Shown here: piece by piece, positions 10,051-19,606 of the stretch
Numbering within the stretch: position 1 is the first letter of the stretch
Layout: every line of letters starts with the position of its first letter
DNA from: Lysobacterales bacterium
GTDB taxonomy: Bacteria; Pseudomonadota; Gammaproteobacteria; Xanthomonadales; SZUA-36
Assembly (NCBI GenBank): GCA_029859505.1
Contig: JAOUCZ010000012.1
Coordinates: 1-38,209 of the forward strand
DNA: 38,209 nt
Direction of reading: 5' to 3'
The notes under the pieces: generated by a model
What the model was told of the DNA's origin: nothing
What the model saw: the letters and a program-made list of their open reading frames with translations, nothing else
Databases searched by the model: none
Made by a program: the position numbers and the translations under genes

Positions 10051-11025
10051 ATGTCACAAACTGGAAAAGCAAACTCGATGGGAATGAAAACGGGCGTTGT
10101 CATGGACCCCATCGAAGGGATTAAAACCTATAAAGACTCTACCTTTGCGATGCTTCTGGAGGCTCAGCGGCGCGGTCATGCACTTTACTATATGGAGCCT
10201 GGAGATCTTTTTGCCAAAGACGGCCGGGTGTTTGCCGATATGCAACAACTCGAGGTTCGGGATAATACGACGGACTGGTTCAGTTTGACCCCTGTGGGTA
10301 GCAGACCGTTGGACGAACTGAATGTTTTGCTGATGCGCCGTGATCCACCTTTTGATATGGATTATATCTATACGACCTACATGCTGGAGTTGGCTGAAAA
10401 GGCCGGCACGCTGGTCATCAACCGGCCGCAAAGCCTGCGGGATGCGAATGAGAAATTTTTTATCACCAATTTTCCGCAATGCTGTGTACCGATGGTCATC
10501 AGCAGTTCCTCCAGCCTGATAAGGGAATTCGTTTCACAGCAGGGACGTTGCGTGGTCAAGCCGTTGGACGGTATGGGTGGTGAATCCATTTTTCAGGTTA
10601 GCGATTCTGATATGAACCTGAATGTCATTCTTGAGACCATTACCCAGCATGACGCAAGGCCGGTAATGGCTCAGAGGTATATCGATGAAATCTCCGAGGG
10701 GGACAAACGCATACTGATAGTAAACGGTGAACCGGTGCCCTATGCATTGGCACGATTTGCAGGTGAAGGTGATTTTCGGGGTAACCTGGCCAAAGGCGGC
10801 AGCAGCAAGGGCGTTCCTTTAAGTGAACGGGATCGCTGGATTTGTTCGCAGGTAGCGCCGGAGTTGAAGAAACGCGGTATTCTGTTTGCCGGTCTGGATG
10901 TGATCGGTGACTGGCTTTCAGAGGTGAATGTGACCAGCCCTACCTGTATTCGTGAATTAGATGATGAGTTCGGCCTTAACATCGCAGGGCAGCTTTTTGA
11001 CAGCATTGAGGAAATACTGACTTAG
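10051..11025 (+). CDS. gshB: Glutathione synthase
   Basis: 324 aa; MKTGVVMDPIEGIKTYKDSTFAMLLEAQRRGH, ATP-grasp motifs VVKPLDGMGGESIF, GGSSKG, LDVIGDWLSEVNVTSPTC. Confidence 0.97.
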   Translation: MSQTGKANSMGMKTGVVMDPIEGIKTYKDSTFAMLLEAQRRGHALYYMEPGDLFAKDGRVFADMQQLEVRDNTTDWFSLTPVGSRPLDELNVLLMRRDPPFDMDYIYTTYMLELAEKAGTLVINRPQSLRDANEKFFITNFPQCCVPMVISSSSSLIREFVSQQGRCVVKPLDGMGGESIFQVSDSDMNLNVILETITQHDARPVMAQRYIDEISEGDKRILIVNGEPVPYALARFAGEGDFRGNLAKGGSSKGVPLSERDRWICSQVAPELKKRGILFAGLDVIGDWLSEVNVTSPTCIRELDDEFGLNIAGQLFDSIEEILT

Positions 11026-11027
11026 CC

Positions 11028-11888
11028 ATGTCCGTCGTCCAGGCCAGCAATGACCGAATCACCGTCAGTTTTCTGATGGCGCTGGCTCTGCATGCGGCGA
11101 TATTGCTGGGTGTTGGATTCATACTTGATTTCAAACCCCTGACTCACCCGTTGGAAACACTGGATGTGGTGCTGGTTAACTGGCGTTCCGAATCAAAACC
11201 GGATGAAGCGGACTTCCTGGCACAGGCTTCACAGCAGGGTGGAGGTGAGTCCACCGAAGCAAGCCGGCCTTCACAGAAGGAAACCGGAACATCTCCGGGG
11301 CCGGCGGAAGGTGACGATCCTATGGACCAGCAGGAGCAGACTTCCAGCGTCGCTGATGCGGCACGCAAGCAGATACTGGTGGAAGATGATCAATCTGATT
11401 TCACTCAGCAAATAACCAGTATAGAGCAACCGGAACCCCCCTTACCCAGCGCTGCAACCCTGATGCAGGAAAGTATGACGATGGCAAAACTGCAACCCGG
11501 CATTCAGCGCGACCGGGAGTCGCTTTCGAAATTGCCGCGGCGCAAATGGATATCAGCGAATACACGTGAATACGAGTTTGCGGCATATATGCAAGCCTGG
11601 GTGGCCAAAGTGGAAAGGGTTGGCAATTTAAACTACCCAGAGGAAGTCAGGCGTCAGCAATTGACGGGAGATCTGATTATGACGGTGGGCATAAACCTGG
11701 ACGGCAGCGTCGAAAGTATTGATGTTCAACGCAGTTCCGGAAAACCACAACTGGATCAGGCTGCGACACGGATTGTACGTCTGGCTGGCCCTTATTCGCC
11801 TTTGCCGGATCATATCAAAGCGTCTGTGGATGTTTTACATATCACACGTACCTGGCAATTTTCACGTAACTTTTCGGGTATAGATTAG
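11028..11888 (+). CDS. TonB family energy transducer-like protein
   Basis: 286 aa; N-terminal TM, variable linker, C-terminal TonB-like domain (YPEEVRRQQLTGDLIMTVGINLDGSVESIDVQRSSGKPQLDQAATRIVRLAGPYSPLP); 2 nt after gshB. Confidence 0.85.
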   Translation: MSVVQASNDRITVSFLMALALHAAILLGVGFILDFKPLTHPLETLDVVLVNWRSESKPDEADFLAQASQQGGGESTEASRPSQKETGTSPGPAEGDDPMDQQEQTSSVADAARKQILVEDDQSDFTQQITSIEQPEPPLPSAATLMQESMTMAKLQPGIQRDRESLSKLPRRKWISANTREYEFAAYMQAWVAKVERVGNLNYPEEVRRQQLTGDLIMTVGINLDGSVESIDVQRSSGKPQLDQAATRIVRLAGPYSPLPDHIKASVDVLHITRTWQFSRNFSGID

Positions 11889-12029
11889 CCGCCGGATTGG
11901 TTTTTTACAGACATATGTCCGGGGGCTTCGATCAATCTGTATAATTCAGGGACACACAAATCATTTTCTTCCAGTTTGATCTGAGCGCGTTGCTTGTTTT
12001 GATTGTAAACCAGACTAATATTTGATGAT

Positions 12030-12611
12030 ATGAATACTAAGTCGCAAGATGTTGTCAGTGGTTATTTACAGCAGCAAATGCTGATTGCAATGCCGGCCAT
12101 GGCTGACCCTAATTTTTCACGTAGTGTGACACTGCTGTGCCAGCACAATGAAGAAGGGGCGATCGGAATCACTATCAACCGTCAGTCATCATTTTCACTG
12201 GGTGAGCTTTTGATGCAGCTCAATATTCCCTGTGCAAGTGAGGAAATATCTTCAGTAGCTGTACTCGAAGGCGGTCCTGTCAGTCCTGACCACGGTTTTG
12301 TACTACATACGCCTATTGAAGGATATGATTCAAGTATTCTGATCAATGACGATATCATGGTGACCACCTCCCGTGATGTTCTGACAGCGATAGCCGCGGG
12401 TAAAGGTCCGGAAAAATTTCTCGTTGCACTCGGTTATGCCGGTTGGGGTGACGGTCAGCTTGAGTTTGAGATGCGTCAGAATGCATGGCTGTCAGTTCAG
12501 GCAGATAAGGCAATCCTGTTTGAGTCCGCCCTGCCTAAGAGGTGGGAGAACGCTTTGGGAAAACTGGGTATCAACATCAGCGACCTGCACGAGGTCGGTG
12601 GTCATGCCTGA
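12030..12611 (+). CDS. yqgE: YqgE/AlgH family protein (UPF0301)
   Basis: 193 aa; QQMLIAMPAMADPNFSRSVTLLCQHNEEGAIGITINR...LEGGPVSPDHGFVLH...LGYAGWGDGQLEFEM. Confidence 0.95.
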   Translation: MNTKSQDVVSGYLQQQMLIAMPAMADPNFSRSVTLLCQHNEEGAIGITINRQSSFSLGELLMQLNIPCASEEISSVAVLEGGPVSPDHGFVLHTPIEGYDSSILINDDIMVTTSRDVLTAIAAGKGPEKFLVALGYAGWGDGQLEFEMRQNAWLSVQADKAILFESALPKRWENALGKLGINISDLHEVGGHA

Positions 12612-13041
12612 TGACAATACCAAGCCGTCGGGTACCATCATCGCGTTTGATTTTGGTTTCCGGCGAATAGGTGTTGCTGTCGGCCAGACACTGACGGGAT
12701 CTGCCAATGCGCTTGCGGTGGTTCCGGTCTCAAATCAACCGGACTGGCAAACAATTTCGGGTATTCTCAGCGAATGGAAACCGGTCGCAGTGGTCATCGG
12801 TTTGCCGCTGGCTGCTGATGGCGGAGAAACGGACATGTCAAAGGGCGCCCGGCGATTTGGCCGGCAGCTTGAAGGTCGTTTCGGTGCATCTGTGTTTTAT
12901 GAGGACGAACGACTGACATCATTCAGTGCCGAGCAACGTTTTGTTGATGCCCGGTCACGGGGTGGAATGCGGCGAAAAGACGCGGCACTGAAAGACGCCA
13001 TGGCGGCGCAGATCATTCTTGAGAGCTGGCTGCAAGCCTGA
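12604..13041 (+). CDS. ruvX: Putative pre-16S rRNA nuclease / Holliday junction resolvase-like RuvX (YqgF)
   Basis: ATG at 12604 overlapping the yqgE stop; IIAFDFGFRRIGVAVGQ, VVIGLPLAADGGETDMS, YEDERLTSFSAEQ, KDAALKDAMAAQIIL. The ORF-track start at 12424 is an out-of-family N-terminal extension. Confidence 0.93.
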   Translation: MPDDNTKPSGTIIAFDFGFRRIGVAVGQTLTGSANALAVVPVSNQPDWQTISGILSEWKPVAVVIGLPLAADGGETDMSKGARRFGRQLEGRFGASVFYEDERLTSFSAEQRFVDARSRGGMRRKDAALKDAMAAQIILESWLQA

Positions 13042-13062
13042 AGCCATCGCGAAAAATTTCCC

Positions 13063-13112
13063 GGCAAATAAAAAACCGCTCCGCGCCGTAAGAGGGTTAA
13101 CAGCGGGAGCGG
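13063..13112 (-). terminator. Candidate intrinsic terminator for minus-strand transcription (downstream of the LytTR regulator)
   Basis: On the minus strand, CCGCTCCC..(loop)..GGAGCGG followed by TTTTTTATTTG; stem arms at 13076-13082 and 13106-13112. The loop is large (about 23 nt). Confidence 0.4.
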
Positions 13113-13345
13113 CGTTAAGCAAAGTCAGGAGCGTCGGTCAGACGATGATCAGGGAGAAAATTTCCCGGCTTTGCTTATTCAGTACTTATGACGCATCAAA
13201 CCACCAATACGTTACAAATTAACCAGCTGATGAATACAACAACACCACGGTTATCATTTTGGACAAGGTTGCGGATAATTGGTTGTGCACATAGTCATGA
13301 ACTGCGGTGAAAGGTTTTGATCGGGGGATGAAGCGAGCGAAACGA

Positions 13346-14170
13346 CTATTTGAATAGTACAAGTTTGTCTTTATAGGTGCGGGAAAGTTTTACACGGTGA
13401 CCGGACATCAGGGTAAGAAAATATTCACCGTTAATATGCGATTCCATTTCACGAACGTGCTTGATGTTGACAATGGTTGAGCGATGGATGCGTTGAAGTA
13501 TGCTTTCATCCAGTTCTTTCTCAAGCTCTTTCATGGTTTTGCGCATAATATAAGTGGTGCCATTGGCCTGCACACACATGTAGTCACCGGCTGCGTCTAT
13601 CCACTCAATATCCTCCTGGTTCACCCAGGTGGTACGTCCGGCGTCCCTTATTGCGAGACGTGAAGGTTCTTTGGGCATAAGGTCCGCAACATTCTTTTCC
13701 TCCAGCTCTGCAAAACTGCTGATCGTTTCACCGCTGAACTGACTGACCAGTTCAAGCAGCTGGCGTTTTTGTATAAGCGCGCGCTTCTGATTAAGATTGT
13801 CACGTACTTTTTCCAGGACCTGATGCAAGCGCTCTTCGTCAATGGGCTTGAGAATGTAGTCAAGCGCATTGGCCTCAAAAGCCTGTACTGCGTACTCGTC
13901 ATAGGCGGTCAGGAAAAGAATAACGGGCATGGTTTTAATATCGAGTTGCTGCACGACCTCGAAACCGTTAATGCCTGGCATCTGAATATCCAGGAAAACC
14001 AGGTCGGGGGATTTTTCTTCAATGAGTGTCAGGGCCTCGCGGCCATTATTGGCCTCACCAACAATTTCGATGTCCGCGATGTTCTTAAGACGATGTGCCA
14101 GACCACGACGTGCGAGGGATTCGTCATCCACAATCAGGGTCTTAAGAAGATGCTGGCTGTCTGCTGTCAA
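13346..14170 (-). CDS. LytTR-family response regulator (AlgR/LytR type)
   Basis: 274 aa; REC (LIVDDESLARRGLAHRL...LVFLDIQMPGINGFEV...DYILKPI) plus C-terminal LytTR (VNQEDIEWIDAAGDYMCVQANGTTYIMRKTMKELE...RIHRSTIVNIKHV). Confidence 0.93.
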   Translation of the reverse strand: MTADSQHLLKTLIVDDESLARRGLAHRLKNIADIEIVGEANNGREALTLIEEKSPDLVFLDIQMPGINGFEVVQQLDIKTMPVILFLTAYDEYAVQAFEANALDYILKPIDEERLHQVLEKVRDNLNQKRALIQKRQLLELVSQFSGETISSFAELEEKNVADLMPKEPSRLAIRDAGRTTWVNQEDIEWIDAAGDYMCVQANGTTYIMRKTMKELEKELDESILQRIHRSTIVNIKHVREMESHINGEYFLTLMSGHRVKLSRTYKDKLVLFK

Positions 14171-14317
14171 GGTTTCGAAAGTTTCCGGTTAAACTCAATC
14201 CAAGAAGTACAGCTTATCATTCCTGACGGCTGCTGCAATATAGATGTCACTTTGAGCGTAAAAATTACTTCTTTCGATGATCATGAAACGAATCTGCCCG
14301 TTTCAAAAAAATGCAGA

Positions 14318-15829
14318 TTACCCGGCATCCATCACGGAACTCAAACGTCTGTAGGCAATCGCCTCTGCGAGATGTTCTGACTGAATTTCGTCATTCCGGC
14401 TGAGGTCGGCTATGGTCCTTGCCACCTTTAAAATACGATGACAGGCCCGCGGTGAAAGGTAGAGTTGTTCTGCGGCGTGTTCGAGCAACCGCAATGACTC
14501 ACCTTCAATATGACAGAATCTGGCAAGGTCGGCATTGGTCAGTAAAGCGTTGGGTTTGTCGGCACGTTGATGCTGTATTTGCCGCGAGGCGATGACGCGC
14601 TCACGCACGCTTGCCGAGCTTTCGATGTTGTCAGTTGGCGCGCTCAAAATGGAGGTTTGGGGACGAAGCACTTCTACCTGGATATCTATCCTGTCCAGCA
14701 GCGGCCCGGAAACCCGGTTCTTATAGCGCTGGATTTGTTCGCCACTGCAGTTGCATCGGCCGCTGTCGTCACCCGACATACCGCAGGGGCATGGATTCAT
14801 GGCAGTAATCAGCTGAAAGCGGGCCGGAAAAGTAGCGCGTCTGGCTGCTCTCGAAATGACAATGCGTCCGGATTCGATCGGCTCACGCAGAGTTTCAAGC
14901 GTATGCCGGCCATATTCGGGAAGCTCATCAAGAAACAGCACACCATTGTGTGCCAGTGAAATTTCGCCCGGCCTGGGACGTGACCCGCCTCCTGCCAGTG
15001 CAACACTGCTGCAGGAATGGTGTGGTGTCCTGAACGGGCGAATGCCCCACAGGCGATGATCCAGGCCCGTGTGGCTGACCGACGCCAGGGCTGCGACTTC
15101 AAGTGACTCAGACTCTGTCATCGGCGGTAGGATTCCGGGTAATCGTGATGCCAGTAACGTTTTTCCAGTTCCTGGCGGGCCGGCCATTAGCAGGTGATGA
15201 CCGCCAGCGGCGGCCACCTCCAGCGCACGCTTTGGACCCGGTAGCCCAATGACATCGCAAAGATCAGGAAGTTTGGGAGGCTGGACCCTTGATTGTGGCT
15301 CACATGGTTCAAGTGTTTGACCACCCATGATCCAGTTGGCGATTTCAAGCAATGTCGCCCCGCCATATTTCTCACCACCCTTTACCAGGGCTGCCTCGGC
15401 CGAGTTGGAGTCTGGAATGATGAGGGTTCTATTGCAGTCACGTGAGCGTATGGCCGCCGGCAAAACGCCCCGGACCGATCTCAACTCACCATTAAGTGAG
15501 AGTTCACCCAGAAACTCACAATCATCGAAGCGTGTACCCGGAATTTGCTGGGAAGCGGCTAGTATACCCAGGGCGATTGGCAGGTCGAAGCCACCACCTT
15601 CCTTTGGCAGGTCGGCCGGAGCAAGGGAAACCGTGATCCGGCTTTGAGGCCATTTGAAGCCGGAGTTGATCAGTGCCGCCCGGACACGGTCTTTGGATTC
15701 CCTGACAGCAGTTTCCGGAAGTCCGACGAGATGCATACTCGGTAACCCGCCCGACAAGTGAACTTCCACCCTGATCAGCGGTGCCTCTACACCCGCACAA
15801 CCGCGACTGTGTACCAGTGATAATCCCAC
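14318..15829 (-). CDS. comM: YifB/ComM family Mg-chelatase-like AAA ATPase
   Basis: 503 aa; SRGCAGVEAPLIRVEVHLSGGLPSMHLVGLPETAVRESKDRVRAAL, Walker A GPPGTGKTLLASRLPGILPP, FRTPHHSCSSVALAGGGSRPRPGEISLAHNGVLFLDELPEY. Confidence 0.96.
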   Translation of the reverse strand: MGLSLVHSRGCAGVEAPLIRVEVHLSGGLPSMHLVGLPETAVRESKDRVRAALINSGFKWPQSRITVSLAPADLPKEGGGFDLPIALGILAASQQIPGTRFDDCEFLGELSLNGELRSVRGVLPAAIRSRDCNRTLIIPDSNSAEAALVKGGEKYGGATLLEIANWIMGGQTLEPCEPQSRVQPPKLPDLCDVIGLPGPKRALEVAAAGGHHLLMAGPPGTGKTLLASRLPGILPPMTESESLEVAALASVSHTGLDHRLWGIRPFRTPHHSCSSVALAGGGSRPRPGEISLAHNGVLFLDELPEYGRHTLETLREPIESGRIVISRAARRATFPARFQLITAMNPCPCGMSGDDSGRCNCSGEQIQRYKNRVSGPLLDRIDIQVEVLRPQTSILSAPTDNIESSASVRERVIASRQIQHQRADKPNALLTNADLARFCHIEGESLRLLEHAAEQLYLSPRACHRILKVARTIADLSRNDEIQSEHLAEAIAYRRLSSVMDAG

Positions 15830-15882
15830 AACCCACCCCCGATCCGATCATGACTTGAACGGTGCTTGATTCAATGTCGTGA

Positions 15883-16479
<597 letters not shown>

Positions 16480-16484
16480 ATATA

Positions 16485-17357
16485 ATGGATAAGAAGATCA
16501 GGGCAGGTGTCATTGGCCTGGGCGCGATGGGTGTACCCATGGCTCGTCATCTTGCGAATTCCGGTGTTTTAGACATGGTGTGGAACCGCACAAGCAGCAC
16601 GGCTGAAACAGTTTCAAAGGAAACCGGTGCGCTCAAAGCCGAAACGCCGGAGCGGTTGGCTACTGCCTGCAATGTCATTCTGACCTGTGTTTCTGCCGAT
16701 CAGGATTTGCTGGATGTCGTTGAGCAATTGCTGCCGGGTGTTAAACCCGGATCAGTACTGGTGGATACATCAACAGTCAGTCCGGTAACCGCAAAAAGGG
16801 TGGCTTCCAGCCTGAAGAATGTTGGCGCTGGGTTTGTGGATGCCCCCGTTTCAGGCGGCGTTGAAGGTGCAAAAAAGGGAACTTTATCTGTCATGGCAGG
16901 TGGTGATTCCGCCACTATTTCGCGGATTATGCCAGTGCTGGAGGCCATTTCGGCGACGGTTACACATATGGGTCCGGTTGGTTCCGGGCAGGCAACAAAG
17001 GCGGTAAACCAAGTCATGATAGCCGGTATCGCCGAGGCGGTTTGTGAAGCACTTGCATTTGGAGAGAAACTAAATCTGCCTTCGGAGCGTCTATTATCTA
17101 TAGTGAGTGCAGGAGCAGCCGGGAGCTGGTTTCTGGAGCATCGTGGAGAGACCATGCTTAAAGATAGTTTTGATGTTGGATTCAAACTGTCGCTGTTGCT
17201 CAAAGACTTGCTGATTTGCCAGGACTTGGCACGGGAATTGAATATCACTATGCCGACAACCGAAGCTGCAATTAGGGATTATCGAGAATTGGTAGCGTTG
17301 GGTGATGGGGATCATGATATCTCCGGACTTATTCGACTGAAACGCGGCATAGACTGA
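16485..17357 (+). CDS. NAD(P)-dependent beta-hydroxyacid dehydrogenase (3-hydroxyisobutyrate dehydrogenase family)
   Basis: 290 aa; VIGLGAMGVPMARHLANSG, FVDAPVSGGVEGAKKGTLSVMAGGD, GSGQATKAVNQVMIAGIAEAVCEALAFGEK. Confidence 0.93.
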   Translation: MDKKIRAGVIGLGAMGVPMARHLANSGVLDMVWNRTSSTAETVSKETGALKAETPERLATACNVILTCVSADQDLLDVVEQLLPGVKPGSVLVDTSTVSPVTAKRVASSLKNVGAGFVDAPVSGGVEGAKKGTLSVMAGGDSATISRIMPVLEAISATVTHMGPVGSGQATKAVNQVMIAGIAEAVCEALAFGEKLNLPSERLLSIVSAGAAGSWFLEHRGETMLKDSFDVGFKLSLLLKDLLICQDLARELNITMPTTEAAIRDYRELVALGDGDHDISGLIRLKRGID

Positions 17358-17383
17358 TAGCACGAAGAAGATTTGAAGGAAAT

Positions 17384-19585
17384 ATGAAACAGGGTCAATC
17401 ATTTTTATCTGCAGTACTGACGGAGCTTAACCGTCGAAAAGTTCTTCGCACTCTGGGTGCTTACGCAGTGGCCGTATTTGTTGTGCTGCAGTTAATGGAT
17501 GCGGCAGTAGAACCACTGCGGCTTCCGGATTGGCTACCAACTCTCCTGGTAATTGTATTGATTTTGGGTTTCCCGCTGGTATTCATCCTCGCCTGGCATT
17601 TCGATGTTACGGCTGATGGTGTCAAGAAAACGCAAACTGTCAGTATCCTGACACGTGCACAAAACGCCCTGCTGTTCAGCATGATGATGCTGGGTATGTT
17701 TGGGCTTGGTTACGGTTTTTACGGTTATTACTCCAATGTATTTACAGATGGCGGCTCCGGTGAGTTGCAAACCCTGGCATCGCAACAGCGTGAATTTGTT
17801 GCACCGGAAAATTCCATTGCCGTATTGCCATTTGCGGACCTGTCTGAAGACGGCAGCCAGGGTTACTTCTCTGATGGTATTGCGGAGGAAATTCTGAATG
17901 TGCTGGCAAAGGTGAACGGCCTGCATGTCGCTGCCCGTACCTCATCGTTCGCTTTTCGTACGCCTGACAAGGACATTCGTGAAATTGGCCGTCTTTTGAA
18001 TGTCGGTACGGTACTTGAAGGAAGCATACGAAAGTCGGGAGACCGCATCAGGTTGACCGCCCAGTTAATCAATGTTGAAGACGGTTATCACATCTGGTCT
18101 AACTCGTACGACAGGCAGCTGGATGATGTATTTGCCATTCAGGATGAAGTCGCAAGCGCCATTGCAACGGCACTGGTCGATTCATTTGCAGGGCTTGAAC
18201 AGAAACCTGCTTCCAGAACCCGTAACCTGGCGGCTTTTGAAGCGTATAGAACCGGGCGGTTACACTGGTGGCGTCGTTCACCTGATGAGTTACAAGAGGC
18301 GATTACCCTGTTTGCCAAGGCGCTGGAGCATGACCCGGCATTTGCACCGGCTTATGCAGCAATGGCTGATTCATGGCTGTTGTTATCGATGTATGGCAAT
18401 TTGACCAATCTGAAAGCCACTGAGCGAGCCATGCCAATGATAGAAAAGGCACTGGAAATCGACCCGGAATCCGCAGAAGCTTTTGCTGCACTTGGGCTCG
18501 CCCGCATGCAGATTGGACAAGATGATGCCGCAGAATCCGCATTGCGTCAGTCTATCAAGTTGGACGATGACTATGTCCCTGCTTATCTCTGGCTTGGTGG
18601 TTTGTTGGGCAAAAGCGGCAGATTGCCGGAACAGAGCCAGATTTTGCAACAGGCGATGGTAATCGACCCGCTGAATGAGCTGCTGGCAATTAATGTTGCC
18701 AGCAACCTGACAAGGCAGGGTGATTACCAGGCAGGAAAAGAGTTACTGCAAGACCTGGTTTCCCTGCGTCCTGATTCTGCAACCTTGTTGAGAATTATGG
18801 CAGATCATGCGATTAATAGCGGTGACCTGGTTCAAGGCTGGCGGTATGCCAGCCGATCCTATGATCTGGAACCTGACAGCCCCGTGGTCATACAAACACT
18901 GGCAGGTGCCTGGGCGAGTGTTGGAGTAACCGATAAGGCAGAGAGCCTGTTACTTGATGGGCTGGAGATTGCCGGTAACAATTCTGGTTTGCAATCCAAC
19001 TATTTTTTCCTGTTGCTTGAACAAGGCAGGCTTGAAAAGGCCGAGAGTCTGTTGGTTAAGCAATATGGAGACTCAATTGAAGGGCTGCCTGAACAACTGC
19101 AGCAGTACTATTATTTCCAAAAGGGCATGATCAGCCTGGTAGCAGGCGAAACCGCTGCGGCCAGAGGCTTTTTTGAAAATGCTATCCACGATGAGTTTGA
19201 TCAGTCATGGAATGGTAAACAGGTCATGTACGCGACTATTTTATCCGCATTGCACTATGCCGCCGGCAATACAGAACTCGCGGAGCAAACACTGGTAAAT
19301 GCTGAACGCTCGGTTCGCCGGGCCCGGATCAACGGTGTGGATGATGCCGATATTTATTACACGGAATCCAGTATTTATGCACTGAGGGGAGATTCAGAGG
19401 CGGCTCTTGAAAGCCTGCAAATGGCCTATGAACGCGGTTTCAGGTGGGTTTGGATGCTTGAGTTCGATGCACGTCTGGAATCGCTGCATACCGAGCCGCA
19501 GTTTGCTGAGATCAAGCAAAAAATTGAAAGGGACATCGTTCAGGCACGGACCGAAGTAGAGACGTTTGCACTCGCAGTACGTTAA
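17384..19585 (+). CDS. Membrane-anchored TPR protein with FlgO-like/adenylate-cyclase-associated domain
   Basis: 733 aa; two predicted N-terminal hydrophobic stretches, then IAVLPFADLSEDGSQGYFSDGIAEEILNVLAKVNGLHVAARTSSFAF...LNVGTVLEGSIRKSGDRIRLTAQLINVEDGYHIWSNSYDR, then TPR-like repeats. Confidence 0.85.
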   Translation: MKQGQSFLSAVLTELNRRKVLRTLGAYAVAVFVVLQLMDAAVEPLRLPDWLPTLLVIVLILGFPLVFILAWHFDVTADGVKKTQTVSILTRAQNALLFSMMMLGMFGLGYGFYGYYSNVFTDGGSGELQTLASQQREFVAPENSIAVLPFADLSEDGSQGYFSDGIAEEILNVLAKVNGLHVAARTSSFAFRTPDKDIREIGRLLNVGTVLEGSIRKSGDRIRLTAQLINVEDGYHIWSNSYDRQLDDVFAIQDEVASAIATALVDSFAGLEQKPASRTRNLAAFEAYRTGRLHWWRRSPDELQEAITLFAKALEHDPAFAPAYAAMADSWLLLSMYGNLTNLKATERAMPMIEKALEIDPESAEAFAALGLARMQIGQDDAAESALRQSIKLDDDYVPAYLWLGGLLGKSGRLPEQSQILQQAMVIDPLNELLAINVASNLTRQGDYQAGKELLQDLVSLRPDSATLLRIMADHAINSGDLVQGWRYASRSYDLEPDSPVVIQTLAGAWASVGVTDKAESLLLDGLEIAGNNSGLQSNYFFLLLEQGRLEKAESLLVKQYGDSIEGLPEQLQQYYYFQKGMISLVAGETAAARGFFENAIHDEFDQSWNGKQVMYATILSALHYAAGNTELAEQTLVNAERSVRRARINGVDDADIYYTESSIYALRGDSEAALESLQMAYERGFRWVWMLEFDARLESLHTEPQFAEIKQKIERDIVQARTEVETFALAVR

Positions 19586-19606
19586 GTCAGAAACAAACAA
19601 TCCAGC

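Noticed and set aside
12424-12603. Extended RuvX ORF start inside yqgE
   Set aside because: The RuvX family start corresponds to the ATG at 12604, overlapping the yqgE stop; the extension is the out-of-frame yqgE sequence.
13095-13120. GTTAAGC / GTTAACA motifs resembling integron attC core sites (GTTRRRY)
   Set aside because: No matching RYYYAAC partner with proper spacing, no integrase or cassette ORFs nearby.
13019-13222. 67 aa plus-strand ORF after ruvX
   Set aside because: Overlaps the ruvX end and hairpin region; no protein family resemblance or clear RBS.
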